From Streptomyces lomondensis (GTDB lineage: Bacteria; Actinomycetota; Actinomycetes; Streptomycetales; Streptomycetaceae): a DNA stretch of 64,000 nucleotides. The DNA is taken from positions 530,420 through 594,419 of the forward strand of contig NZ_BMWC01000005.1 in NCBI RefSeq assembly GCF_014651035.1, given 5' to 3'. A program made the position numbers and the translations under genes. This document shows positions 8,207 through 18,235 of this stretch, piece by piece. The notes under the pieces were generated by a model. That model saw nothing but the letters and a program-made list of their open reading frames with translations. It had not been told where the DNA came from and did not search any database. Numbering within the stretch: the first letter of the stretch is position 1; each line of letters begins with the position of its first letter.

Positions 8207-8971
8207 TCACCCTCGCTCGTGCCCCAGCCCCGCGGGGCTACCGGACGCGTCGGACGACGCCTGCCTCTGCTGCCACCGCCTCTGGATCCTCGACTCCATC
8301 AGCGCGGCCATCGAGGCCCGGTGCGCGTCGTGGAAGAAGTGCCCGCCGTCGTACTCGAACACCTCGAACGGGCCGTCCGTGTAGTGCGCCCAGGAGTCGG
8401 AGGTGACCGTGTCCTCACGACCCTGCATGAGCACGACCGGGCACCGCAGCTTCTCCCGGGCGGTGTCCTCGTACCCGCCCATCAGCCGCAGATCCGCCTC
8501 GATGACGGGCGCGAGGTACTTCACGAAGCCGGTGTCCCGCAGCACCTCCTCACCGACCCCTCCGTAGCGGCGCAGCACATCGTCGAAGCCCTCGGGGGTG
8601 TCGAGGTCCTTCACCCGGGTGAACCGGGACTCGCACGGCGCGGACGAACCCGAACCGAAGAACACCAGCGGGGGGTTGTCCAGCCGCTGCTGGCACAGCT
8701 TGGCCACCTCGTAACCGATGACGCTGCCCATGCTGTGCCCCCAGATGGCGTACGTGCCGCGGAAGACGTCGGCGAACTCGGCGAATATCTCCCCCGCCAG
8801 GGCGCCGACGGACGCCGGCATCGGGGTGCTCAGCCGACGCTCGCGGAACGGGTACTGGACGACACGGAAGTCGACGCCGTCCCGGAATGCGTAACGCCAC
8901 TTGCCGTAGTACAGGGCGCCCGCTCCGGCGTGGGGGAAGCACACGACCGGGATCTGTGCATCGATGGTCAC
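8207..8971 (-). CDS. Type II thioesterase
   Basis: A 254-residue alpha/beta hydrolase started at GTG 8971, which overlaps the preceding synthase stop as GTGA and has an AGGAG-like site upstream. A longer open frame upstream is only the antisense-phase shadow of the synthase. Motifs: CFPHAGAG (11-18), catalytic GHSMG with Ser80, Asp in GREDTVTSDSW and His in GGHFFHD. Type II thioesterases remove stalled or wrong acyl groups from carrier domains. Since no synthase here has an integrated TE domain, this enzyme might also take part in product release; that is inference. Confidence 0.92.
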   Translation of the reverse strand: MTIDAQIPVVCFPHAGAGALYYGKWRYAFRDGVDFRVVQYPFRERRLSTPMPASVGALAGEIFAEFADVFRGTYAIWGHSMGSVIGYEVAKLCQQRLDNPPLVFFGSGSSAPCESRFTRVKDLDTPEGFDDVLRRYGGVGEEVLRDTGFVKYLAPVIEADLRLMGGYEDTAREKLRCPVVLMQGREDTVTSDSWAHYTDGPFEVFEYDGGHFFHDAHRASMAALMESRIQRRWQQRQASSDASGSPAGLGHERG

Positions 8972-11900
8972 GAAGGACTCCTCACACTGTCGTTCTCTCG
9001 CACCAGGCCGCGGACTTCCTCGTCCAGGATCCTGGTGATGTCGTCGGGTTCGTCCGCCCACCTGCACTGCAGGACGAGGTCGAGCCGGCCGTTGCCGGTC
9101 TTGGCCGCGCAGAAGCAGTCGGCGCCGCCGGTCGCGTCGTGGTCCACGGCCTGGTCCGGCGTCAGGTCCCCTACGGAGTCGTAGGCGTCCTCCACCCGGC
9201 CGGCGAAGTTGAACACGCACGGGGACCGGCCGGTGAACCCCTGCGTCGCGGCGGACACCTTGCGGTGGGCCAGGCGGGAGCGCAGGTCGTGGCCGAGGTC
9301 CAGGAAGCTGATGTTGTGCCTGCTCAGCATGCGGATCCGCGCCCCCACGACGGCCGCCGGATCCTCGCCGGCGTCCGGACCGGCGGGGAGCACCACGGGC
9401 AGGACGTCCAGGGCCATGCCCATGACCTCGGAGAAGTCCTCGCCCCCGAAGGTCCGGGCCCGGACCACGAGGTCGGTCGCGACCTCGTCCACCGACAGCA
9501 GCCGGGCGACGAGGCGGGCGTACAGGCGCAGGGCCAGTGAGAACGGCTCGGGCTCGCCGTTCGGACCGCGCAGGGCGGCGAGGTCGACGGAGTGACGGAC
9601 CCGGTGGACCGGCCGGTCGGCGTGGCGGGCGGCCCTGTCGCGGATCACCGCGCCGGCGCGGCCGTACCGGGCGAGCTCGAACCTCTCGACGATCTCGTCC
9701 GCCGTGATGTCCACGGGCCCCTGGTGGATGCGCTGCTGGAGGTGCCGGAAGCTCCTGGCAGCGGGCATCGCCCGGCCCGTGCCCGCCCTCAGCTCCTGGT
9801 ACCTCTTCAGCAGGTCCGCTCGCAGGACCTGGCCGGAGGCCGCGTCGAAGATCGCGTGGTCGAACCGGAAGAGCAGGTCGTAGGCCAGCTCGTGGTACTT
9901 CACGAGTACGACCTCGTACAGGGGCTTGTCGAAGGGGTCCTGGGCCGGGCCCCAGTCGCGGCCGGCCAGTCTCGCGCGCGCCTGTGCCTGCCGGCCGGGG
10001 GGCAGCCCGGACAGGTCGATCCGCGGTAGTGCGACGTGCTCCGGCGGCTCGAACTCCTTCCAGCGCGGCCGGCCGAGGGACCGGGTCAGGAAGCTCCGCA
10101 GCAGTCCGTGCCGCCCGATGACGTCGCACAGCGCGCGCTGCAGGACCTCGGCGTCGACCGGCTCCCGGAACTCCATCACGTAGAGCTGCAGCCGGTCGCC
10201 GCTCGCGAAGTGCTGTCGCTGCATGCCGGTCAGGGGGTAGGTCCATTTCACCGGCCGGGAGCCGAGGTGCCGGCCCAGTTCGCGCCCGCACCGGTCGACC
10301 TCCCGGAACGCGGCGTCCAGGGCCCCTTCGCCCGCCGTCGCGCCGGTGTCGAACCCGAGGGAGCCGAAGTCCCGGTGCTCCAGGAACGCCTGGCGCAGGG
10401 AGCCGGGCAGGACGTGGTGCGGCACGAGGGCGGCGGGCAGCCGCGGATCACGGATCTCGCGGGCGACCCGGTCGCGCAGCGCCTCGTCCAGGCCGTCGAC
10501 GAAGAGGAGCAGCCGGGGCTCGTCCTCGCCCTCGCCCTCGGGGCGGAACACCTCGACGGCGCAGTCCGTGCCCAGGCGTCCGGCGAGCAGGGCGGCGACC
10601 GTCTCGGGCGAGTCGGTGTCCCCGCCGGGGCTGTCCGTGGCCCGGGTGACGAACCGCGCGAGGTCCTCGACGGTCGGATGGTTGTAGACGTCGCCGGGGA
10701 GGACCTTGTGGCCGTGCTCCTCGAGGACGCTGAGGAAGCGGATCAGGCGGACGGAGTCGAGTCCGAGGTCGAAGATGTCGTGCCGCGCGTCGATGTCCTC
10801 GAAGCCGAGGAGATTCGTCAGTTCCCGCCGCATGAGCACCCGGACGGCGTGCCGTTCATCGCCGGGCCCGGTCGTGTCGCCCTCCTGGCCGGGACCGACC
10901 GCCGGGCGTAGGGCCGTGACGGTCGTGACATCCATGCCGTGGTGGGCCGTTCCGATGCCGGAGTCGTGCATCCGGGAGAGCAGGCCCAACGCCGACCGGT
11001 TCCCTTCCACCAGGGGGCCGAACACGTAGAGGCGGGTGACGTCCCCCGCCGCGTCGATCAGCTCGTTCTCGGCGAACCAGCGGGTGACCGAGGCATCCCA
11101 GCCCCGTCGGCCGAGGTCCGGCCGGGACAGGATCTGCCAGGGCACGCCCCGCTCGCGGTTCGCCCGGCGCAGCACATCGACGAGCCGGCGCCGGCCGGCG
11201 AGGCCGCCGCCGGTGTCCGGCGCGGCGTCGGACGGCGCGGCGTCGGACGGCGCGGCGTCGGACGGCGCGGCGTCGGACGGCGTGTCCCACAGGACTATCC
11301 CGTCGGTTTCCTCCCCTTCGCGCAGCCGCTCGGCCAGGGCACTCGTCACCGCGCCCCACGTCGCCCCTGTGACGGGCCGCCCGACCGTGACGCGGCGGTC
11401 CGCCCCGCCCTCCGGGGCGGGCGTGCCCTGCTGTTCCGGGCCGTAGGGCACCACCCGCACCGCACAGTCCGGGAGTCCGTCGCCCAAGGCGTCGAGCAGC
11501 GGTCCGAGGTCGGCGGAGCGGCACAGGACGGTCGTCCGTCGGACGGGGCCGCCCAGGGAACCGGGGTCGCCGTGCAAGGGCACCATCACGGGCGCGAGGC
11601 GTTCCGGCCCGGTGTAGCGGACGGCGACCTCCCGGGGGCCGTCCTCCCTAAGTTCCCGCCGCAGGCCCGTGCTCCAGGCGGTCCGTCCCCGCCGGCCGGT
11701 GAGCGGCGCGTCGCAGCGCAGCACCCGCACGCGCAGCCCGGGGAATTCGTGGTTCAGGCCGATGATCCCCGGCAACACGTCGGCGTGGTCGCGCAGATGG
11801 CCGGCGGTGTCGAGCACCAGGACGTCGGCGACGGCCGGTGCGCCGGCTTCCGGGGCGGCCGCACACAGGTCGCGCAGGAACCGGATCAGCGACGCGTGGT

Positions 11901-14900
11901 CCTCCCGGTGGACGACGAACGCGTCCCCGGCGAGGGCGTGCCGGTCCAGGTCCCGCACGAGCCGCTTCAGGTCGTCCGGGTGGCCGGGGCGGACCACGGC
12001 GCCGGAGGGACCACGGAAGCGGTACTCCGGGCCGAAGGTGACGTACAGCGCGCGCCAGTGCGGGATCTCCGCCAGGACGCGCCCGAGCTTCGCGGCGTCG
12101 TCGGTGAAGACCACGGGCACCCGCGGCCGCTCCTTGCCGCGCAGCGGGGGCAGCATGGTGCGGGACCAGACCCGGCGCAGCGCCGGGCGCGGTCCGTCGG
12201 CAGCGGGGCCGGGGACCGGCGCGGTGGCGGGGCCGGAAAGGCCCGCGGTGTGCGGGGCGCCGGTGTCGCCGGCGTCCGACAGCATCCGGTGGAACTCGGT
12301 CACGTCGACCGGGTACTCGGTCCGGTCGAACGGGTAGAGCGGGACGCTCAGTTTGCGCGGGTTGCGGCCACTGTGGAACGCCTTCCAGTCGGGCCCGGCC
12401 CCGGCCTCCCACAGCCTGCCCACCACGCGCGCCAGGTGCTCGTCGTCCCCGAGCGCCTCCATCCGGTGCCGGAGGGTGTTGACGGCGGTGACGTCCGTGT
12501 CCGTGCCGCGCCCGATGGTCCGCACGAACGACGACAGCGTCTTGCCCGGCCCGACCTCGACGAAGAGCGAGTCCCCCCGCGCCAGGATGGTGTCGATGCC
12601 GTCCTTGAAGCGCACCGGCCGCCGGATGTGGGAGCAGTAGTAGTCCGGGTCCGTGGCCTCCTCCGAGGTGATCCACGTGCCCGTCACGTTCGACACGTAT
12701 GGGATCCTCGGCGGCCGGAAGGTCACCTGCCGGGCGACCTCACGGAACTCCTCCAGCATGCTCTCCATGAACGGGGAGTGGGCGGCGTGGGCGAGGTCCC
12801 TGACCCGGGTGGCGGTGATGCCGTGCTCCTCGCAGCGCCGCTCGAAATCCGTGACGTCCGCCACCGCCCCGGACACCGTGCAGTCCTCGGGGCTGTTGAC
12901 CGCGGCGATCACCAGGTTCTCCGTCAGCATCGGCCGGACGGTGTCCTCGGAGGCCTTGACGGACGTCATGGCGCCCTCCGGCGTGGCCGCCATGAGGCTG
13001 CCCCGGGCGTGCACCAGGCGTACGCCGTCCGCCAGGGAGAAGACGCCGGCGACGCAGGCGGCGGCCAGCTCGCCCGTGCTGTGCCCGATCATCCCCTTGG
13101 GTTCGACGCCCCACCCGATCAGCGTCTTCGCCATGGAGTACTCCAGCATGAACAGGATCAGCTGGGCCGTCTCCATGGAGTTCATCCGCTTCTCCGTCGC
13201 TGCGGAGTCGCCGAAGAAGACCTCGCGGGGCACCGGGTTGCCCAGGGCCTCGCTGATCGAGAAGCACTCCTCGAGGTGGTCGCGGAAGGCCGGCTCGGTG
13301 GCGTGGAGGTCGCGGGCCATGCCCAGGTGCTGCGAGCCGGTGCCGGTGAAGAGGAAGTGGACGCTCCTGCGGGTGTTCTTCCCGAGGTACGCCGGTTCCT
13401 CCCGCGCGTCGAGGGACTCCTGGAGGCGCTCGCGCAGCTGCCGGGCGTCGCGGAAGTCGACGGCGTAGCGGTACGCGAGCCGCCGCTGGCGGTTCTGCAG
13501 GGTCCATGCGAGGTCGGACCCGTCCAGGTCCGGGTGCGCGTCGAGGTGCGCGGCGAGGTTCCGCTTGACGCGTTCGAGGGCGTCGGCGGACGAGGCGGAC
13601 ACCACGAGGGTGTTGTGCCGCCGCCCGGCCGGCGCGGTGTCGACGGCGGGTGCCTCCTCCAGGACCAGGTGGGCGTTGGTGCCGCCGATCCCGAACGCGC
13701 TCACCCCCACCCGTAGGGGCTGCTCCCCGTGCTCCGGGGAGTGCTTGCGCCGCAGTTCCTCCTGCCGTCCCACCACGTAGAACGGGCTGCCGTCGAGGCT
13801 GATGGCGGGGTTGATCTCCTCGAAGTGCAGGGTGCGCGGGACCGTCCGGTTCTCGACGATCTTGCAGGCCTTGATGAGTGAGGCGACTCCGGCGGCGGTG
13901 TCCAGGTGCCCGATGTTCGACTTCAGCGACCCGAGGCCGACCGTTCCCGCGGTTCCGGGGCCGAACGCCTTGCGCAGCGCCTCGACCTCGATGGGGTCCC
14001 CGAGGGCGGTGCCGGTGCCGTGCGTCTCGACGTACGACACCTGGGCGGGTGTCACGCCGGCGACGCGGTGCGCCTTGCGGATCACCTCGGCCTGGCCCTC
14101 GATGCTCGGCGCCGTGTAACCGACCTTGCGATTGCCGTCGTTGTTGGTCGCCGAACCCTTGATCACCGCGTAGATGCGGTCCCCGTCCCGCAGCGCGGTC
14201 TCCAGCCGCTTGAGGACGACGACGCCCGCGCCGTTGCCCTCCACGGTGCCGGCGGCCGCCTTGTCGAAGGCCCGGCAGCGGCCGTCCGGGGAGTGGATCA
14301 TGTTCTCCTGGTAGAGGTAGCCGCGCCGGTGCGGCAGGGTCAGGCCGCTGCCGCCGGCCACCGCGATCTGGCAGGCGCCGGTCCACAGGTACCGGCAGGC
14401 CGTGTCGACGGCGACCAGCGAGGTCGAGCAGGCGGTGTGCAGGGAGAGCGCCGGGCCCTTGAGGTCGAGGGCGTAGGCGATCCTGGTGGCGGTGAAGTCC
14501 TTGTCGTTGAGCTGCATTCCGGCGAACATCACGCCCGAGCGGGCGATGGACATGCGCAGCGTGTGCGCCTCCCAGGGGAGGTTGTTGGTCGCCCCCAGGA
14601 ACAGGCCGATGGACTCACCGCGTCCGTCCGCCGAGTACCCGGCGTCCTCCAGGGCGTGGTAGACCTCCTCGTGCAGGGCGCGGACCTGCGGGTCCAGCAT
14701 CGCCGCGTCGGCCGGGGTGTAGTTGAAGAACGCGGAGTCGAAGCTCTCCAGTCGCGGGAAGACACCGCGGGCCCGGACGTAGTTCTCGTCGGCCAGCTCC
14801 TCGGGGGACACGCCGGCCGCGATCAGTTCCTCGTCGGTGAAACGGGAGACCGCGTCGACCTCCTCGACGAGGTTGCTCCAGAAGGCGTCGAGGTCTTCGG

Positions 14901-15006
14901 CTCCCGGAAACCTGCCGGCCATGCCGATGACCGCCAGTTCCAGTCCGGTGTACCGGCGTTCGGGATCCTTGCGTGCAGCCACTGCCGTGCCCTCCTTCTC
15001 ACTCAT
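8968..15006 (-). CDS. Hybrid synthase, last module: KS-AT-(pseudo-KR)-ACP-C
   Basis: 2012 residues. KS about 25-455 (active Cys193 in HTACSTSLVA, ETHGTGTALGDP, SNIGHLDTAAG). AT about 545-860 with GHSTGE and a specificity loop AHAAHSPF; this is closer to the malonyl HAFH than the methylmalonyl YASH pattern, so malonyl is likely. Residues about 900-1330 look like the structural half of a ketoreductase (VLPGIIGLNHEFPGLRVRV) without any GGTGxLG NADPH motif, plus a four-times repeated PSDAA linker. ACP about 1385-1450 (DIFDLGLDSVRL). The C-terminus, about 1590-2000, is a condensation-like domain whose HHxxxDG motif reads DHAIFDA. It overlaps the upstream NRPS by 8 bases and the thioesterase gene by 4. 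Its place and the absence of a TE suggest the terminal C domain releases or cyclises the product. Confidence 0.88.
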   Translation of the reverse strand: MSEKEGTAVAARKDPERRYTGLELAVIGMAGRFPGAEDLDAFWSNLVEEVDAVSRFTDEELIAAGVSPEELADENYVRARGVFPRLESFDSAFFNYTPADAAMLDPQVRALHEEVYHALEDAGYSADGRGESIGLFLGATNNLPWEAHTLRMSIARSGVMFAGMQLNDKDFTATRIAYALDLKGPALSLHTACSTSLVAVDTACRYLWTGACQIAVAGGSGLTLPHRRGYLYQENMIHSPDGRCRAFDKAAAGTVEGNGAGVVVLKRLETALRDGDRIYAVIKGSATNNDGNRKVGYTAPSIEGQAEVIRKAHRVAGVTPAQVSYVETHGTGTALGDPIEVEALRKAFGPGTAGTVGLGSLKSNIGHLDTAAGVASLIKACKIVENRTVPRTLHFEEINPAISLDGSPFYVVGRQEELRRKHSPEHGEQPLRVGVSAFGIGGTNAHLVLEEAPAVDTAPAGRRHNTLVVSASSADALERVKRNLAAHLDAHPDLDGSDLAWTLQNRQRRLAYRYAVDFRDARQLRERLQESLDAREEPAYLGKNTRRSVHFLFTGTGSQHLGMARDLHATEPAFRDHLEECFSISEALGNPVPREVFFGDSAATEKRMNSMETAQLILFMLEYSMAKTLIGWGVEPKGMIGHSTGELAAACVAGVFSLADGVRLVHARGSLMAATPEGAMTSVKASEDTVRPMLTENLVIAAVNSPEDCTVSGAVADVTDFERRCEEHGITATRVRDLAHAAHSPFMESMLEEFREVARQVTFRPPRIPYVSNVTGTWITSEEATDPDYYCSHIRRPVRFKDGIDTILARGDSLFVEVGPGKTLSSFVRTIGRGTDTDVTAVNTLRHRMEALGDDEHLARVVGRLWEAGAGPDWKAFHSGRNPRKLSVPLYPFDRTEYPVDVTEFHRMLSDAGDTGAPHTAGLSGPATAPVPGPAADGPRPALRRVWSRTMLPPLRGKERPRVPVVFTDDAAKLGRVLAEIPHWRALYVTFGPEYRFRGPSGAVVRPGHPDDLKRLVRDLDRHALAGDAFVVHREDHASLIRFLRDLCAAAPEAGAPAVADVLVLDTAGHLRDHADVLPGIIGLNHEFPGLRVRVLRCDAPLTGRRGRTAWSTGLRRELREDGPREVAVRYTGPERLAPVMVPLHGDPGSLGGPVRRTTVLCRSADLGPLLDALGDGLPDCAVRVVPYGPEQQGTPAPEGGADRRVTVGRPVTGATWGAVTSALAERLREGEETDGIVLWDTPSDAAPSDAAPSDAAPSDAAPDTGGGLAGRRRLVDVLRRANRERGVPWQILSRPDLGRRGWDASVTRWFAENELIDAAGDVTRLYVFGPLVEGNRSALGLLSRMHDSGIGTAHHGMDVTTVTALRPAVGPGQEGDTTGPGDERHAVRVLMRRELTNLLGFEDIDARHDIFDLGLDSVRLIRFLSVLEEHGHKVLPGDVYNHPTVEDLARFVTRATDSPGGDTDSPETVAALLAGRLGTDCAVEVFRPEGEGEDEPRLLLFVDGLDEALRDRVAREIRDPRLPAALVPHHVLPGSLRQAFLEHRDFGSLGFDTGATAGEGALDAAFREVDRCGRELGRHLGSRPVKWTYPLTGMQRQHFASGDRLQLYVMEFREPVDAEVLQRALCDVIGRHGLLRSFLTRSLGRPRWKEFEPPEHVALPRIDLSGLPPGRQAQARARLAGRDWGPAQDPFDKPLYEVVLVKYHELAYDLLFRFDHAIFDAASGQVLRADLLKRYQELRAGTGRAMPAARSFRHLQQRIHQGPVDITADEIVERFELARYGRAGAVIRDRAARHADRPVHRVRHSVDLAALRGPNGEPEPFSLALRLYARLVARLLSVDEVATDLVVRARTFGGEDFSEVMGMALDVLPVVLPAGPDAGEDPAAVVGARIRMLSRHNISFLDLGHDLRSRLAHRKVSAATQGFTGRSPCVFNFAGRVEDAYDSVGDLTPDQAVDHDATGGADCFCAAKTGNGRLDLVLQCRWADEPDDITRILDEEVRGLVRENDSVRSPS
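11221..11280. repeat. Four exact tandem copies of a 15-bp unit inside the synthase
   Basis: The unit cgcggcgtcggacgg occurs four times back to back, encoding (APSDA)4 on the minus strand in the linker between the pseudo-KR halves. The 15-bp period keeps the frame whatever the copy number, so it is a likely site of in-frame length variation. Confidence 0.95.
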
Positions 15007-18000
15007 CGTCGAGTTGCATCAGCAGCCGGCCGGTCACGAGGGCCGCCTGCTCCTCTTCCCGCTCGCCGGCCAGGGCGTCGCCGGACGCGGCTTCCCCGTC
15101 CGCGTCCGGGGTGTCGAGGTGGGCGGCCAGCGCGGAGACGGACGTGTGCTCGAAGAACAGCGGGACGGGCACCTCGCGGCCCAGGGTCTTGCGCAGGCGG
15201 TTGCCGATGGTGAGGAGGTCGAGTGAGTTCAGCCCGAGGTCGAAGAAGTTCTGGTTCAGGTCGATGTCGGCGCCGGGCAGCAGGTCGGAGACGATGCCGA
15301 GCAGTGTCTGCTCCGTAACGGACAGGGGTCGGCCGGCCGTCCCGCGGACGCCGGCGCGGGGCTCCGGCCGGTACTGCGCCAGCTGCCCGCGGTCCACCTT
15401 CCCGCTCTTGTTCAGCGGGAAGGTCTCGACCCGCAGCAGCACCGAGGGCACCAGGTAGCCGGCCACCCGGGCGGTGAGCTCCGACCGGACGGCCTCGGGG
15501 GGCAGGTCACCGGCCGCGCGGTAGTAGCCGCGCAGGGTCTTGGCCCCGTTCTCCTCGGCCGCGACCACAACGGCTTCGGTCACGCCGTCGACCGAGGCGA
15601 GGAGGGCCTCCACCTCGCCCAGCTCCACCCGGAAGCCGTTGATCTTGACCTGGTCGTCAGTGCGGCCGATGTAGTCCAGGGTGCCGTCGGGTTCCTGACG
15701 GACCAGGTCGCCCGTGCGGTAGAGGCGTTCGCCGGGCAGGGCGGGAACCGTGACGAACTTCTCCCGGGTCAGCTTCGGCCTGTTGAGGTATCCGGGGGAG
15801 ACGCCGTCCCCGCCGAGGCACAGCTCGCCGGTGGCTCCCGGGGGCAGCGGGTTGAGTCCGTTGTCGAGGACGTGGGCCGTCGTGTGGTTCAGCACCCGTC
15901 CGATGGGGATGCGGTCCCGGCTCAGGTCCTCGGCGTGGATCGGATGGGCGGTGGAGAACACGGTGTTCTCGGTGGGCCCGTAGAAGTTCGTGATCCGCAG
16001 GCCGGGACAGGCGTCCAGCGCCTTGGCCGTGTGCTGCCGGGACAGCACGGTGCCGCCGACGAGGAGGTGGTCGAGCGTGCCGAACATCTCCGGATCGTGG
16101 TCGCACAGTTGATGGAACAGAGAGGTCGTCAGCCACAGGCGGCGGGCACCGTGGCGTTCGACGAGGGCGCGGAGCCGGGTGCCGTCGAGAATGTCGACCT
16201 CGTCGGGCAGGACGAGTGTCCCGCCGGACCCGAGGGTGCCCCAGATCTCGAAGGTGCACGCGTCGAAGGCGGGTGAGCTGGTCATGACGACGGTCTGGTC
16301 GTCGCCGAACGCGGCGTACGTCTGGTCCGTGAACAGCCGCTGGATGTTCCGGTGGGTGATGTGGCAGCCCTTGGGCCGCCCGGTGGACCCGGAGGTGTAC
16401 ATCAGGTAGGCGACGGCGTCGGGCTCCGACGCCGGGCGGGGGAACGGGGGCCCTTCGGCGGGCAGCCCGTCCACGAGCAGCGTCGTCATGCGGGCCGGGG
16501 CCTTGCCGGTGAACTCCTCCACTGTGCACAGCAGGCGTACCCCCGCGTCGTCCAGGACGTCCTCGATCCGCGGGGCGGCGTCCTTGGTGTCGACCGGCAC
16601 GTAGTGGTTGCCGCTCTTCAGCACGCCGAGCATCGCCACGATCAGCTCGGGACGGCGGTCGGCCAGCACGCCGACCGCGGCGCCCGGGCCGGCGCCCAGT
16701 TCCTTCAGCTTCCGGGCGACGGCGTCGGACCAGCGGTCGATCGCGCGGTAGGAGTACTCCTTGCCGTGCCACACGAGGGCGGTCCGGTCGCCGTGGGTCC
16801 GCGTGATCGCGTCGAAGGTGTCGGTCAGGGTCGGCGGGGCGGTCGCCGCCGGCCGCGCGTCCCGGTCCGTTTCGGTGCGCGGGGCGGGGTCGAGGAGCGC
16901 GATGCGGCGGACGGGGACGGCGGGGTCCTCGACGGCCGCGGTGAAGACGCGGACCAGGGCTGCTTCCAGGGTCTCCATCAGGGCCGGCGTGTAGAGGTTC
17001 GCGTTGTAGGTGAACGCCACCTCCAGCCGGTCCAGGGGATGGACGATGATGTGGAAGTCGTAGTCGGTCCGTTCGAACACCTCGACGTCCTCCAGGCGGA
17101 GGCCGTCGTCGGAGCCGAAGTCCCGCAGGCGGTCGGCCAGCGGGTAGTTCTCGAAGGCGAGCACGTGGTTCAGCAGCTCGTTCTTCAGCGGCACTTGGCT
17201 CTGCACCTCGTGCAGCGGGCAGTACTGGTACGGAACGGCCCGGCGGTAGGCGTCCTGCACGCTCCGGCACAGGTCGGCGAAGCCGGTCCCCTCCCCCGTG
17301 GTCACCCGGACCGGCTGGGTGTTCACCAGCAGGCCGACCATGTCCTCGACACCGTCGACATCGACGTCCCGGCCCGAGACCACGCTGCCGAACACGACGT
17401 CGTCGGTGTAGTTGAACTTCTGCAGCACCACGCCCCAGGCCGCCTGGAACACGGCGCTCAGCGTGAGCCGGTTCTCCCGCGCGAGGCGTCGCACGCCGGT
17501 GTACAGCTCGTCGGGGAGGGTGAACCGGTGGGTGGCGCCGCGGTATCCGTCCGCGCGGCGGGCCGTGGGCAGCACGGCCGGCCGTTCGTACCCGTCCAGT
17601 TCCCGCGTCCAGTGCCGGAGCGCTTCCTCGCCGCGCTGCCGCCCGTACCACGCGAGGTAGTCGGCGTACGGGTGTGCCTCGCGCCGCTGCCGGAGCGTGC
17701 CCGTGCGGACCAGTTCGTCGTAGTAGGCGAACAGGGTGCCGAACAGCGGGCCCAGGGACCAGCCGTCCAGGATGATGTGGTGGAAGGTGAGGACGAGGTG
17801 CCACCGCTCACCGCCGGTGCGGATCAGGGTGGCCCGCAGCAGGACGTCCTTGCCGAGGTCGAAGCCCCGGGCGCGGTCCACCGCCTTGAACGCGGCGATC
17901 GCCTCCTCGGCGTCGGGCGTGGCGGAGTGGTCCAGGACGTCGAGCGGCGGAGCCCACTCCTTGAGGACGACCTGGTAAGGCTCGTCGGTGTTCCGGAAGG

Positions 18001-18214
18001 AGAAGACGGAGCGCAGGACGGCGTAGTGCCGGGACAGAGCGGTCAGCGCGGTACGCAGGTGGCGTGCGTCCACCTCGCCGGTGCCGGTGAAGTCGAACTG
18101 CTCGACGTAGGCGTCCGAGCCGGCGTCGGCCGCATGGTGGAACAGCATTCCCTTCTGCATCGCGGCCAGGCCGGTTATCGACTCGATGTTGTCCTTGTCA
18201 ACCATGAAAGGCAT
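14999..18214 (-). CDS. NRPS module C-A-T
   Basis: 1071 residues from ATG 18214 (MPFMVDK; the Met at 18205 is an alternative). C domain about 10-430 with the active motif HHIILDG. A domain about 450-900 with YTSGSTGRPKGC, FDACTFEIWG and NFYGPTENTVF. Read by eye against GrsA, the specificity residues are D-A-F-W-L-G-F-V-F-K, closest to the Val-type DAFWLGGTFK (8 of 10), so a branched aliphatic residue is a guess. T domain about 935-1005 (NFFDLGLNSLDLL). There is no E domain. It follows an E-terminated module, so its C domain should accept a D-configured donor, and it feeds the final KS module whose gene overlaps by 8 bases. Confidence 0.9.
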   Translation of the reverse strand: MPFMVDKDNIESITGLAAMQKGMLFHHAADAGSDAYVEQFDFTGTGEVDARHLRTALTALSRHYAVLRSVFSFRNTDEPYQVVLKEWAPPLDVLDHSATPDAEEAIAAFKAVDRARGFDLGKDVLLRATLIRTGGERWHLVLTFHHIILDGWSLGPLFGTLFAYYDELVRTGTLRQRREAHPYADYLAWYGRQRGEEALRHWTRELDGYERPAVLPTARRADGYRGATHRFTLPDELYTGVRRLARENRLTLSAVFQAAWGVVLQKFNYTDDVVFGSVVSGRDVDVDGVEDMVGLLVNTQPVRVTTGEGTGFADLCRSVQDAYRRAVPYQYCPLHEVQSQVPLKNELLNHVLAFENYPLADRLRDFGSDDGLRLEDVEVFERTDYDFHIIVHPLDRLEVAFTYNANLYTPALMETLEAALVRVFTAAVEDPAVPVRRIALLDPAPRTETDRDARPAATAPPTLTDTFDAITRTHGDRTALVWHGKEYSYRAIDRWSDAVARKLKELGAGPGAAVGVLADRRPELIVAMLGVLKSGNHYVPVDTKDAAPRIEDVLDDAGVRLLCTVEEFTGKAPARMTTLLVDGLPAEGPPFPRPASEPDAVAYLMYTSGSTGRPKGCHITHRNIQRLFTDQTYAAFGDDQTVVMTSSPAFDACTFEIWGTLGSGGTLVLPDEVDILDGTRLRALVERHGARRLWLTTSLFHQLCDHDPEMFGTLDHLLVGGTVLSRQHTAKALDACPGLRITNFYGPTENTVFSTAHPIHAEDLSRDRIPIGRVLNHTTAHVLDNGLNPLPPGATGELCLGGDGVSPGYLNRPKLTREKFVTVPALPGERLYRTGDLVRQEPDGTLDYIGRTDDQVKINGFRVELGEVEALLASVDGVTEAVVVAAEENGAKTLRGYYRAAGDLPPEAVRSELTARVAGYLVPSVLLRVETFPLNKSGKVDRGQLAQYRPEPRAGVRGTAGRPLSVTEQTLLGIVSDLLPGADIDLNQNFFDLGLNSLDLLTIGNRLRKTLGREVPVPLFFEHTSVSALAAHLDTPDADGEAASGDALAGEREEEQAALVTGRLLMQLDDE

Positions 18215-18235
18215 TCCGTTCGGGTTCGCAGTGGC

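Noticed and set aside
8972..10291. N-terminal extension of the thioesterase frame
   Set aside because: The extension overlaps the condensation domain coding sequence in another phase; GTG 8971 with overlap to the upstream stop is the natural start.
11221..11280. CRISPR-like repeat array
   Set aside because: The units are contiguous without spacers and sit in frame inside a synthase gene.
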